Origin: Xanthobacteraceae bacterium
GTDB taxonomy: Bacteria; Pseudomonadota; Alphaproteobacteria; Rhizobiales; Xanthobacteraceae
Direction: 5' to 3'
Length of the DNA: 13,090 nucleotides
Assembly: GCA_030037185.1 (NCBI GenBank)
Contig: JASHRR010000926.1
Location: forward strand, 1 to 13,090
Shown: one piece after another, positions 7,227 to 13,090 of the stretch
Layout of the letters: every line of letters starts with the position of its first letter
How positions within the stretch are numbered: position 1 is the first letter of the stretch
Notes under the pieces: model-generated
Told to the model about the DNA's origin: nothing
Databases searched by the model: none
Seen by the model: the letters and a program-made list of their open reading frames with translations, nothing else
Program-made: the position numbers and the translations under genes

Positions 7227-7459
7227 AGTGACCGTCAGCTTGTCAACAGTCTCAAGGGCGTATCCAGCAGGCTATTGCGAGATCACCGGCCGGAGATCGC
7301 CCGCCTGCTATAAGGATGGCGTCTGGTGGTCGCCATCTTATTTTCGCTGGCTCCTGCGGCGGCGCCCCCCTGTCCGTCATAGCCGCATACGTTCGCAACC
7401 AAAGAAAGGCCACGCCTCCTCCCCGACCGGAAGGACGGGGCTTGCGGCGCGGAAGCTAA
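7227..7459 (+). pseudogene. tnpA: tnpA remnant (Y1 transposase C-terminus, IS200/IS605 type)
   Basis: Three frames give one continuous TnpA-like sequence. From 7227-7310: SDRQLVNSLKGVSSRLLRDH then RPEIARLL. From 7309-7344: YKDGVWWSPSYF. From 7343: FAGSCGGAPLSVIAAYVRNQ with a basic tail, ending at TAA 7457-7459. LKGVSSR, WSPSYF and CGGAP...YVxxQ are characteristic of IS200/IS605 single-strand transposases, and the Tyr codon at 7388-7390 aligns with the nucleophile. The N-terminal HUH half is missing and two frameshifts break the rest, so it is dead. Its stop lies one base before the dehydrogenase ATG. Confidence 0.85.
7421..7440 (+). repeat. Hairpin with GGAA loop at the IS edge, in the dehydrogenase leader
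   Basis: CCCCGACC, loop GGAA, GGACGGGG forms an 8-base stem with one A-A mismatch. It is probably the terminal palindrome of the IS200/IS605 remnant. It ends 20 bases before the dehydrogenase ATG, so in that mRNA it would fold just upstream of the weak GGAAG ribosome site (7451-7455) and could affect translation. Confidence 0.55.
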
Positions 7460-7460
7460 G

Positions 7461-10400
7461 ATGACAGTAGTGTCAGCGCCCGGACTTGAGCACCGGCTCA
7501 AGCGCGAGATCAGCGGCGACGTCTGGTTCGATCGCTTTACGCGCGGCCGGTACGCGACCGACGCTTCCCACTACCAGATGATGCCGCTCGGCGTGGTGGC
7601 GCCGCGATCCATCGCGGAGGTGGAACGGGCGATCGCGCTGGCGCGGGCTGACGGCATCACGGTATTGCCGCGCGGGGGCGGAACATCGCAGAGTGGCCAA
7701 ACCGTCAACCATTCCCTGGTGGTCGACTGCTCGAAATACCTTAATCGCCTTGTCGATCTGGACGTCGCCGGCCGCCGCTGCGTGGTCGAGCCCGGCATCG
7801 TGCTCGACGACCTCAATCGCCGGCTCAAACCTCACGCACTGTGGTTTCCGGTCGATATTTCGACGGCCTCCCGCGCAACTCTCGGCGGCATGGCGGGCAA
7901 CAACTCCTGCGGCGCGCGATCGCTACGTTACGGCGTGACCCGCGACAACGTGCTGTCCATCGATGCCATACTGGCTGACGGGTCCGGCGCGCATTTCGGC
8001 CCGGTCGGTGCGGGATTGCACGAGCTGCCGGCCGCCTCGCCGCTGCGGCCGCTGGTCGAGGACCTGTCGGCGATCGGCGTGCGCGAAGCCGATGAGATCG
8101 CGGCGCGCTTTCCGAAGGTTCAGCGTCGCGTCGGCGGCTACAATCTCGATGCGCTCGCCGCTAACGCTGCGGTCCACAATCTGGCCCATATCCTGGTCGG
8201 CTCCGAGGGCACGCTCGCATTCTCGACCACGATCGAACTCAAGCTGTCGCCGCTGCTCGGACGCCGCGCGGTGGGCGCTTGTCACTTCGGCCGTTTCTAT
8301 GACGCGATGGCCGCGGCCCAGCATATCGTCAAGCTCAAGCCCATCGCGGTCGAGCTGGTCGATCGCACAATGATTGAGCTCGCCCGCAATATCGACATGT
8401 TCCGCCCGACCATCGACGCGTTCGTGCGAGGTGCGCCCGATGCCATCCTGCTGGTCGAATTTGCGGAGGACGAGTGGAACGAAAATCTTCAGCGCATGAA
8501 GCAACTCGGCGCCTTGATGGGCGACCTCGGCTATGGGTGGGATAAAGTCGGAGCGAAGCAGGGTGGCACGGTCGAGGTACTCGATCCGAAATTGCAGGCC
8601 GCCATTACCGAACTGCGCACGGCAGGTCTCAATATCATGATGTCCATGAAGGAGGAAGGCAAACCGATCTCCTTTGTGGAGGACTGCGCAGTGCCGCTCG
8701 AGCATCTCGCCGAATACACCGAGCGGCTCACGCAGGTGTTCGAAAAAAACGGCACGCGCGGCACGTGGTATGCCCATGCGTCCGTCGGCTGCCTGCACGT
8801 GCGCCCGATCCTCAACCTGCGCCTGGACAAGGACAGACAGGCGATGCGCAGGATCGCCGAGGAGGCCTTTACGTTCGTACGCGAATACAAGGGCTCCCAT
8901 TCAGGCGAACATGGCGACGGGCTGGTGCGCTCGGAATTCCATGAAGCGATGTTCGGCCCGCGCCTCGTGCGCGCCTTCGAGGACGTCAAGGACCGCTTCG
9001 ACCCGGGCCATCTGTTCAATCCCGGCAAGATCGTACGATCGCCCAAATTCGACGATCGCGCCAATTTCCGCTACGGTCCCGGCTATCGCGGCAAGCCGAT
9101 GGCGGCGGCACTCGACTGGTCGGCCTATCCGGGGGTCGGCGGCGGTTTCCAGGGCGCCGTCGAGATGTGCAACAACAACGGCGCCTGCCGCGCGCTGGCC
9201 GGCGGCGTGATGTGCCCGTCCTATCGCGTGAGCCGCGACGAGAGGGACGTGACGCGAGGCCGTGCCAACACGCTGCGGCTTGCGGTTTCGGGTCAGCTTG
9301 GCGCAGATGCGCTCGCGTCAGGCGAGATGGCGCAGACCATGAAGCTCTGCGTGTCCTGCAAGGCGTGCCGCCGCGAATGCCCGACCGGCGTCGACATGGC
9401 GCGCATGAAGATCGAGGTATTGGCGGCGCGGGCCGCAAAGCACGGCCTTTCGCTACACGACAGACTGGTCGGCTACTTGCCGCGTTACGCGCCCGTGGCG
9501 GCGCGCCTTGCCTGGCTCTTCAATTTGCGCGACAGCCTGCCGGGTGCCGCGATGCTGTCGGAGCGGCTCGCAGGATTCTCGGCTCGGCGGAGTCTGCCGC
9601 GTTGGCGGAGCGATTGGTTTGCCGATCGCGCCGGCTCACTCCCCGGCTCGCAGGGGAGGGTTGGAGAGCCGGCACCCCCTTCCGATCCTTCCGGCCCGCT
9701 CGCGCGGGCCGACCTGCCCCCTGCAGGGGGAGATGAAGGTGGCCGCGACGTCGTCCTTTTCGCCGACACCTTCAACCGCTATTTCGAGCCCGAAAATCTC
9801 CGCGCCGCCGTCAAGGTCCTCCATGCTGGCGGCTACCGGGTGCAGCAGGCGAGGCCGCGGGATGGCTCGCGCCGTCCGCTATGCTGTGGGCGCACTTTCC
9901 TCGCTGTCGGCAGGGTGGACGAGGCCCGCCGGGAGGCCGAACGAACGGTCGCGGCGATCGAACCTTTGGTGAAAAGCGGCATGCCGGTCGTCGGACTTGA
10001 GCCGAGCTGCATGTTCTCGTTTCGCGATGAAATCCCGGCGATGATGAGCGGGGAGCGAGTCGCGCGCATTGCCGAGCATGCCGTCTCATTCGAGGAGTTT
10101 CTGGCGCGCGAAAGCAGCGCCGGCCGGCTCGCGCTGCCGCTCGCCCCGTTGCGCGGCGGCGTCCTGCTGCATGGCCATTGCCACCAAAAATCCTTCGGTG
10201 CCATGAGAGCCGTCGAGGCGGTGCTGAAGCTCGTTCCGGGTATCGAAGTCGAGACGATCGAGTCGAGCTGCTGCGGCATGGCCGGCAGCTTCGGCTACCA
10301 CTCGCAGACCGTCGATGTGTCTCTCGCGATGGGCGAGCTGTCGCTGTTGCCGGCGGTGCGGAAAGCGCCAGCCGACGCCATCCTGGTTGCGGACGGCACG

Positions 10401-10487
10401 TCATGCCGTCACCAGATCAAGGACGGCGCTGGCCGCGAGGCTGTGCATGTGGCCCGCGTGCTCGCGGCCAGCCTGATGGCCATGTGA
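7461..10487 (+). CDS. FAD-linked / 4Fe-4S / CCG-domain 2-hydroxyacid dehydrogenase (YdiJ / D-lactate-glycolate dehydrogenase-like)
   Basis: This single 1008-residue chain fuses the parts found as separate subunits in GlcD and GlpC-type enzymes. The FAD-binding domain includes PRGGGTSQSGQ (70-80) and NNSCGARSLRYG (147-158). The FAD-oxidase C-terminal domain includes HSGEHGDG (480-487) and the FDPGHLFNPGKIV end. The iron-sulfur domain has Cys570, 576 and 585 (CNNNGAC...MCPSYR) and Cys630, 633, 636 and 640 in CVSCKACRRECP. Two CCG cysteine-rich units follow: CCGRTF at 808 with Cys850, and HGHCHQK (904-910) with CC at 937-938. It should oxidise a D-2-hydroxyacid and pass electrons through the clusters to a membrane or redox partner. 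D-lactate, glycolate or D-2-hydroxyglutarate (as for E. coli YdiJ) are all possible. Residues about 727-757 are an in-frame palindromic repeat. The start at 7461 fits the family N-terminus, and GGAAG gives a weak ribosome site. The transporter gene follows after 107 bases. Confidence 0.92.
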   Translation: MTVVSAPGLEHRLKREISGDVWFDRFTRGRYATDASHYQMMPLGVVAPRSIAEVERAIALARADGITVLPRGGGTSQSGQTVNHSLVVDCSKYLNRLVDLDVAGRRCVVEPGIVLDDLNRRLKPHALWFPVDISTASRATLGGMAGNNSCGARSLRYGVTRDNVLSIDAILADGSGAHFGPVGAGLHELPAASPLRPLVEDLSAIGVREADEIAARFPKVQRRVGGYNLDALAANAAVHNLAHILVGSEGTLAFSTTIELKLSPLLGRRAVGACHFGRFYDAMAAAQHIVKLKPIAVELVDRTMIELARNIDMFRPTIDAFVRGAPDAILLVEFAEDEWNENLQRMKQLGALMGDLGYGWDKVGAKQGGTVEVLDPKLQAAITELRTAGLNIMMSMKEEGKPISFVEDCAVPLEHLAEYTERLTQVFEKNGTRGTWYAHASVGCLHVRPILNLRLDKDRQAMRRIAEEAFTFVREYKGSHSGEHGDGLVRSEFHEAMFGPRLVRAFEDVKDRFDPGHLFNPGKIVRSPKFDDRANFRYGPGYRGKPMAAALDWSAYPGVGGGFQGAVEMCNNNGACRALAGGVMCPSYRVSRDERDVTRGRANTLRLAVSGQLGADALASGEMAQTMKLCVSCKACRRECPTGVDMARMKIEVLAARAAKHGLSLHDRLVGYLPRYAPVAARLAWLFNLRDSLPGAAMLSERLAGFSARRSLPRWRSDWFADRAGSLPGSQGRVGEPAPPSDPSGPLARADLPPAGGDEGGRDVVLFADTFNRYFEPENLRAAVKVLHAGGYRVQQARPRDGSRRPLCCGRTFLAVGRVDEARREAERTVAAIEPLVKSGMPVVGLEPSCMFSFRDEIPAMMSGERVARIAEHAVSFEEFLARESSAGRLALPLAPLRGGVLLHGHCHQKSFGAMRAVEAVLKLVPGIEVETIESSCCGMAGSFGYHSQTVDVSLAMGELSLLPAVRKAPADAILVADGTSCRHQIKDGAGREAVHVARVLAASLMAM
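9639..9730 (+). repeat. In-frame palindromic repeat element inside the dehydrogenase gene
   Basis: Three consecutive GC hairpins are seen: CTCCCC/GGGGAG (9639-9658), CGGCCCGC-TCGC-GCGGGCCG (9692-9711, perfect) and CCCCCTGCAGGGGG (9717-9730, perfect). They encode a low-complexity Gly/Pro/Ala-rich stretch (about residues 727-757) that resembles neither the iron-sulfur domain before it nor the CCG domain that starts with VVLFADTFNRYFEP at about 764. The hairpin pattern and wording resemble dispersed intergenic palindromes of Bradyrhizobium and Rhodopseudomonas genomes (from memory). It keeps the reading frame and falls in a linker, so the enzyme is probably still functional. Confidence 0.7.
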
Positions 10488-10580
10488 TAAATTCGCGCAC
10501 CGCGCTGCAACATGTCTGGTGATTGGCCAATTCGGCTTGCAGCAGGTCGACAAACCCGCAAAATGCCTGCAACAAAGCCA

Positions 10581-10586
10581 AGGAGG
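10581..10586 (+). promoter_or_regulatory. Ribosome binding site deciding the transporter start
   Basis: A perfect AGGAGG lies eight bases before the ATG at 10595. It selects that ATG over an in-frame TTG at 10523, which lies within TTGGCCAA and has no ribosome site. Confidence 0.8.
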
Positions 10587-10594
10587 AAACCGCG

Positions 10595-11968
10595 ATGCCG
10601 CAAGCGGAGCAAACAAAGGCCAGCTATGGTCGGTGGTACATCTTGGGGCTGATATGCCTCATGTATCTCATCACCTACCTCGACCGGGTGGTCATGTCTA
10701 ACACCGCACCGGAAATCCAGAAGGAATTCGGCATCGACAACTTTACCAAAGGCGTCATTTTGAGTTCCCTGTTCTGGGGTTACTCGCTGTTTCAGGTCCC
10801 GGGCGGTTGGCTCAGCGAGCGCTTCGGCCCGCGGGTGGTCCTGGCGAGCCTCGTCGCCTTTTGGTCACTCATGACCGTAGCGGCCGGGTTCGCGACCGGC
10901 GGGCTTTCGTTCGCAGTCGTTCTGTTTCTTCTCGGCGCCGGAGAGGCCGGCGCGTTTCCCGGCGCAACCCGCGCCATGCAGATGTGGTATCCGCGACGCG
11001 AACGAGGCTTTGCTCAAGGCTTTACGCATAGCGCCAGCCGGTTCGGCGCGTTTATTGCCCCATCCATCATCGTGCTGATCATTGCCGGGCACGTCGGCAC
11101 CGGCTCGATGTCCGTTTCCGTACCGGCGCTCGGCTGGCGCTGGGCGTTTTACATTTGCGGCGTTGCCGGCATCGCCTGGTCGGTGTGGTGGTACTTTAGC
11201 TATCGCAACCTGCCGGAAGAGCATCGCCTCGTCGGCCGAGCAGAATTGGAACATATTCGCGGCCTCGACGCGCAGGGCAGGGTGAACGCAGCAGAGCTCC
11301 CAAAGGATCGCCCGCGAGTGCCGTGGAGCACGCTGCTGGCTTCGCCCAATATGTGGGCGCTCATGTGTGCGTATGTGACCTACGTTTACAGCCTGACCAT
11401 CTTCTTGACATGGTTGGTTTCCTATCTGGTTGATGCTCGGCACTTCAGCCCCAATGAGGCTCGTTCGTTATCGTCTTGGCCGCTTTTGGCCATGGTCTTT
11501 GGCAATATCGTCGGCGGATTGGCAACGGACTGGCTGCTCCACAAGACGGGAAGTACCAGGTTCGCCCGGCGCTCGGTCGCCATAACCGGGGTGCTGGTTT
11601 GCGCGCTGTTCGTCGTGCTGGCCGCACTGGTGGAGGATGCCTATACGGCCGTGTATTGCCTGACGGGGGCCGGGTTCTTTCTCGAATGCACCATCGGTGC
11701 CTCCTGGTCGGTACCCATGGACATCGCCGGCAAGTATTCGGGGACCGTGTCCGCGATGATGAACATGGCCGGGCAGCTGTTCGGGGCCGTGCTCTCGCCG
11801 ATGGTGTTCGGCTACTTCGCCCAGGTCGGCAACTGGCAAGCACCATGGATTATCGCCGCTGCCATGCTCGTCCTCGGTGCCGGAATATGGGGCTTCTGGC
11901 TCGATCCCGAGCGCTCGGTGGTCGAAAAGGATGCCGTGCCCGCCGCAGTGCCGGCCGCAGCCGTGTGA
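10595..11968 (+). CDS. MFS transporter, anion:cation symporter (ACS) family
   Basis: The 457-residue integral membrane protein should have 12 transmembrane helices. TM1 (YILGLICLMYLITYLDRVV) carries the ACS-family signature LDRVVMSNTAPEIQKEFGI. The loop between TM2 and TM3 has the MFS motif LSERFGPRVV, and GAGEAGAFPGATRAMQMWYP is typical of TM4 and its flank in ACS carriers. GWRWAFYICGVAGI opens TM6, and a charged central loop follows. Relatives carry sugar acids (galactonate, glucarate), tartrate, phthalate or other organic anions with H+ or Na+ (family knowledge). It follows the hydroxyacid dehydrogenase by 107 bases on the same strand, so it may import that enzyme's substrate; this is inference. 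The gap has no clear promoter or terminator, so co-transcription is likely. The gene ends 13 bases before a REP-like hairpin. Confidence 0.92.
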   Translation: MPQAEQTKASYGRWYILGLICLMYLITYLDRVVMSNTAPEIQKEFGIDNFTKGVILSSLFWGYSLFQVPGGWLSERFGPRVVLASLVAFWSLMTVAAGFATGGLSFAVVLFLLGAGEAGAFPGATRAMQMWYPRRERGFAQGFTHSASRFGAFIAPSIIVLIIAGHVGTGSMSVSVPALGWRWAFYICGVAGIAWSVWWYFSYRNLPEEHRLVGRAELEHIRGLDAQGRVNAAELPKDRPRVPWSTLLASPNMWALMCAYVTYVYSLTIFLTWLVSYLVDARHFSPNEARSLSSWPLLAMVFGNIVGGLATDWLLHKTGSTRFARRSVAITGVLVCALFVVLAALVEDAYTAVYCLTGAGFFLECTIGASWSVPMDIAGKYSGTVSAMMNMAGQLFGAVLSPMVFGYFAQVGNWQAPWIIAAAMLVLGAGIWGFWLDPERSVVEKDAVPAAVPAAAV

Positions 11969-11980
11969 ACGGCTCCGGTC

Positions 11981-12040
11981 GGAGCGCAGCACTATCCGGG
12001 ATCACGCTCGCACGCCCGGTCCCGAATGTCGCTGCGCTCC
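11981..12040. repeat. REP-like palindrome between convergent genes, probable bidirectional terminator
   Basis: Arms 11981-12001 (GGAGCGCAGCACTATCCGGGA) and 12020-12040 (TCCCGAATGTCGCTGCGCTCC) pair almost throughout, with one bulge and a few mismatches, around an 18-base loop. The flank ATCCGGGCTGCAAG (12041-12054) belongs to the same unit. The GGAGCGCAG...CTGCGCTCCATCCGGGCT pattern is a dispersed intergenic repeat I recall from Bradyrhizobium-type genomes. It fills the 86-base gap between the transporter and isomerase stops and abuts the isomerase TAA. No T-run is present, so any terminator role rests on the stem. Confidence 0.7.
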
Positions 12041-12054
12041 ATCCGGGCTGCAAG

Positions 12055-12873
12055 TTACCTGCACACCGTCCTGAACCTTTCGATCACCGTCGCCAGCACC
12101 TCGTCGCCGGGCCGGCGCCACCAGTAATCGGAGAAGATCTCGACCTCCTGGATGCCGCAATAACCGGCCGCCTCGACCATCCGCCGGATCGCCGGGAAAT
12201 CGATCACGCCGTCGCCCATCATGCCGCGATCGGTCAGCATGTGCCTGGTCGGCACCAGCCAGTCGCAGATGTGGTGGGCGACGATGCGCTTGCCGGCGCG
12301 GGCGGTCTGGACGGGCAGTTCCGGATCCCACCACACATGGTAGGTGTCGATCGCGATGCCTAATCCGTCATTGCCGAGCATGTCGGCGATGTCGAGCATC
12401 TCCCGCAGCGTGGTGATGCAGCCGCGATCGGCTGCGTACATCGGATGCATCGGTTCGAGCGCCAGCCTCACACCGCAGTCCTGCGCGTGCGGCAGCACAG
12501 CGGCGAGCCCCTCAGCAAACATCGCGCGCGCCGCGGGCAGGTCGCGCGATCCTGGCGGAAGGCCGCCGCCGATGATGACGACGGCTTCGGCCGCGATCGC
12601 CGCCGCCTCGTCGATCATCCTCTTGTTGTCGTCGATCGCAGCCTTGAGGTTGTCGCGGCCGCCGGCCGCGAACAGCCCGCCGCGGCAATAGCCTGTGACG
12701 CGCAATCCATTGTCCAGGCAGATGCGCGCCGTTTGGGCAATGCCGGTCTCGTGCACCATCTCGCGCCACGGCGCGACGCCCGCGAAGCCGTGGCGGGCCG
12801 CCGCCTCCACGGCCTGCGGCAGTTTCCATTGCGTGCGCACGGTTGCGAGATTGAGGGAGAGTTCGAGAGGCAT
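12055..12873 (-). CDS. Sugar phosphate isomerase/epimerase-type TIM-barrel protein (AP endonuclease 2 family)
   Basis: The 272-residue protein is a xylose-isomerase-like TIM barrel, a family including hydroxypyruvate isomerase, inosose isomerases and dehydratases, and ketose epimerases. Candidate metal and active-site residues sit at the ends of barrel strands: Glu140 in RLALEPMHP, Asp176 and His179 in GIAIDTYHVWWDPEL, His200-His201 and Asp204 in VAHHICDW, and Glu243/Glu245 in IQEVEIFS. GDGVIDFPAI (220-229) is the usual loop before the last strands. Length is normal. The ATG at 12871-12873 leads directly into the first strand (LELSLNLATV), but no good ribosome site is visible upstream. It is convergent with the MFS transporter gene across a REP-like hairpin, so it is a separate transcript. 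A hydroxypyruvate-isomerase-like role would fit the aminotransferase in this window, but epimerase or inosose activities are equally possible. Confidence 0.88.
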   Translation of the reverse strand: MPLELSLNLATVRTQWKLPQAVEAAARHGFAGVAPWREMVHETGIAQTARICLDNGLRVTGYCRGGLFAAGGRDNLKAAIDDNKRMIDEAAAIAAEAVVIIGGGLPPGSRDLPAARAMFAEGLAAVLPHAQDCGVRLALEPMHPMYAADRGCITTLREMLDIADMLGNDGLGIAIDTYHVWWDPELPVQTARAGKRIVAHHICDWLVPTRHMLTDRGMMGDGVIDFPAIRRMVEAAGYCGIQEVEIFSDYWWRRPGDEVLATVIERFRTVCR

Positions 12874-13090
12874 GGCGGTTCACTGAATGCCGGATAGCAG
12901 GTTATTTTTGAGTTTGTCAGCTACAGCAATAACTTACGTCATGCAGTCGGGCCATAAAAAAGGCACCTGGGACGCTCACCCGACACAAACGACAACGGCC
13001 GTTTGACGTGCACGGCGAGGCCTCGTACCGCGCCTCAATGAGTAACGACACGAATGATTTCGTCCATCTATTCTGTGGAGGCTGGCGACG
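12874..13090. other. Trailing intergenic stretch, no gene supported
   Basis: This is the leader of the isomerase gene plus unassigned DNA. It is somewhat more AT-rich at 12900-12960 than the genes, as expected for a promoter region, but no convincing -35/-10 pair stands out. ACGAA-TGAT-TTCGT at about 13051-13064 is a small inverted repeat. A + frame beginning with ATG 13039 runs off the end without a ribosome site. GGAGG near 13077 could serve a gene starting just outside the window. Confidence 0.4.

Larger units (their letters stand above)
7035..7459. mobile_element. Decayed IS200/IS605-type insertion sequence, internally deleted
   Basis: This occupies most of the 562-base gap between the aminotransferase and dehydrogenase genes. 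The left half encodes, on the - strand, the C-terminal zinc ribbon and end of TnpB. The right half encodes, on the + strand, the C-terminal part of the Y1 transposase TnpA. The two fragments meet at about 7225-7227. This is the divergent tnpB/tnpA arrangement known for IS605, with both N-terminal halves missing: the RuvC core of TnpB and the HUH motif of TnpA. GC hairpins lie near each edge, a degraded CCCCGCC-TAAA-GGGAGG at 7045-7061 and CCCCGACC-GGAA-GGACGGGG at 7421-7440, as expected for the palindromic ends of this family. With several frameshifts it cannot move by itself. Exact ends and target site are not determined. Confidence 0.82.

Noticed and set aside
7309..7314. TATAAG as a -10 box for the dehydrogenase
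   Set aside because: The expected -35 position reads CCGGCC, and the bases belong to the decayed tnpA reading frame.
7283..7501. Small - strand open frame crossing the transposon remnant and the dehydrogenase start
   Set aside because: The TnpB zinc ribbon is in a different place and frame, while the opposite strand carries recognisable TnpA segments. This frame is a by-product.
7923..8900. 325-codon antisense frame inside the dehydrogenase gene
   Set aside because: It is opposite well-conserved FAD-domain motifs and has no recognisable protein features; it is a compositional shadow.
10523..10594. Upstream TTG start for the MFS transporter
   Set aside because: It has no ribosome site, whereas AGGAGG is ideally placed before the ATG at 10595; the added residues are not transporter-like.
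13039..13090. Start of a new + strand gene running off the window
   Set aside because: There is no ribosome site before the ATG, and only 17 codons are visible with no recognisable sequence.
1..13090. CRISPR array, phage genes or a defence cassette
   Set aside because: No regularly spaced repeats and no cas, toxin, phage or nuclease families were seen. The only RNA-guided-system trace is the dead tnpB fragment.

Overview
The window is high-GC DNA with long open frames and strong third-position GC bias. Gene content, protein styles and palindromic repeat types all point to an alphaproteobacterium of the Bradyrhizobium/Rhodopseudomonas kind (inference; no marker gene is present). It holds seven intact protein genes, two transposase pseudogenes inside one decayed insertion sequence, and two palindromic repeat elements. 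No rRNA, tRNA or CRISPR array was seen.

Layout. Left block, + strand: a periplasmic solute-binding protein of the tripartite tricarboxylate (TctC/Bug) family (243-1202), then, 24 bases on, a molybdenum-hydroxylase large subunit (1227-3539). This pair is probably one operon for taking up and oxidising an organic acid or aromatic/heterocyclic compound, but the membrane subunits of the transporter and the FeS and FAD subunits of the enzyme are not here. Middle block, - strand: a GNAT acetyltransferase (3545-4261) converging on the hydroxylase with a 5-base gap, an exported HtrA-like protein whose catalytic His and Asp are replaced (4459-5472), and a serine/alanine-glyoxylate-type aminotransferase (5690-6898). 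Right block, + strand: a three-domain FAD/FeS/CCG 2-hydroxyacid dehydrogenase of about 1,000 residues (7461-10487) and an MFS organic-acid or sugar-acid transporter (10595-11968). A convergent, - strand TIM-barrel isomerase/epimerase follows (12055-12873).

The 562-base divergent gap between the aminotransferase and the dehydrogenase is mostly a fossil IS200/IS605-type transposon (about 7035-7459). It keeps only the C-terminal ends of a divergent tnpB (-) and tnpA (+), joined back to back with their N-terminal halves deleted and several frameshifts. Its right edge reaches the dehydrogenase start codon. The dehydrogenase itself carries an in-frame palindromic repeat (three GC-rich hairpins, 9639-9730) in an interdomain linker. 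A different REP-like hairpin (11981-12040) sits between the convergent transporter and isomerase genes and probably ends both transcripts.

Working idea (inference): dehydrogenase, aminotransferase, transporter and isomerase-like protein would fit a small 2-hydroxyacid/glyoxylate-serine module, oxidising glycolate or a related hydroxyacid, transaminating glyoxylate and handling hydroxypyruvate. Substrates are not provable from sequence alone. I found no clearly new defence or RNA-guided system; the most notable items are the IS605 fossil, the repeat inside a coding gene and the pseudoprotease.
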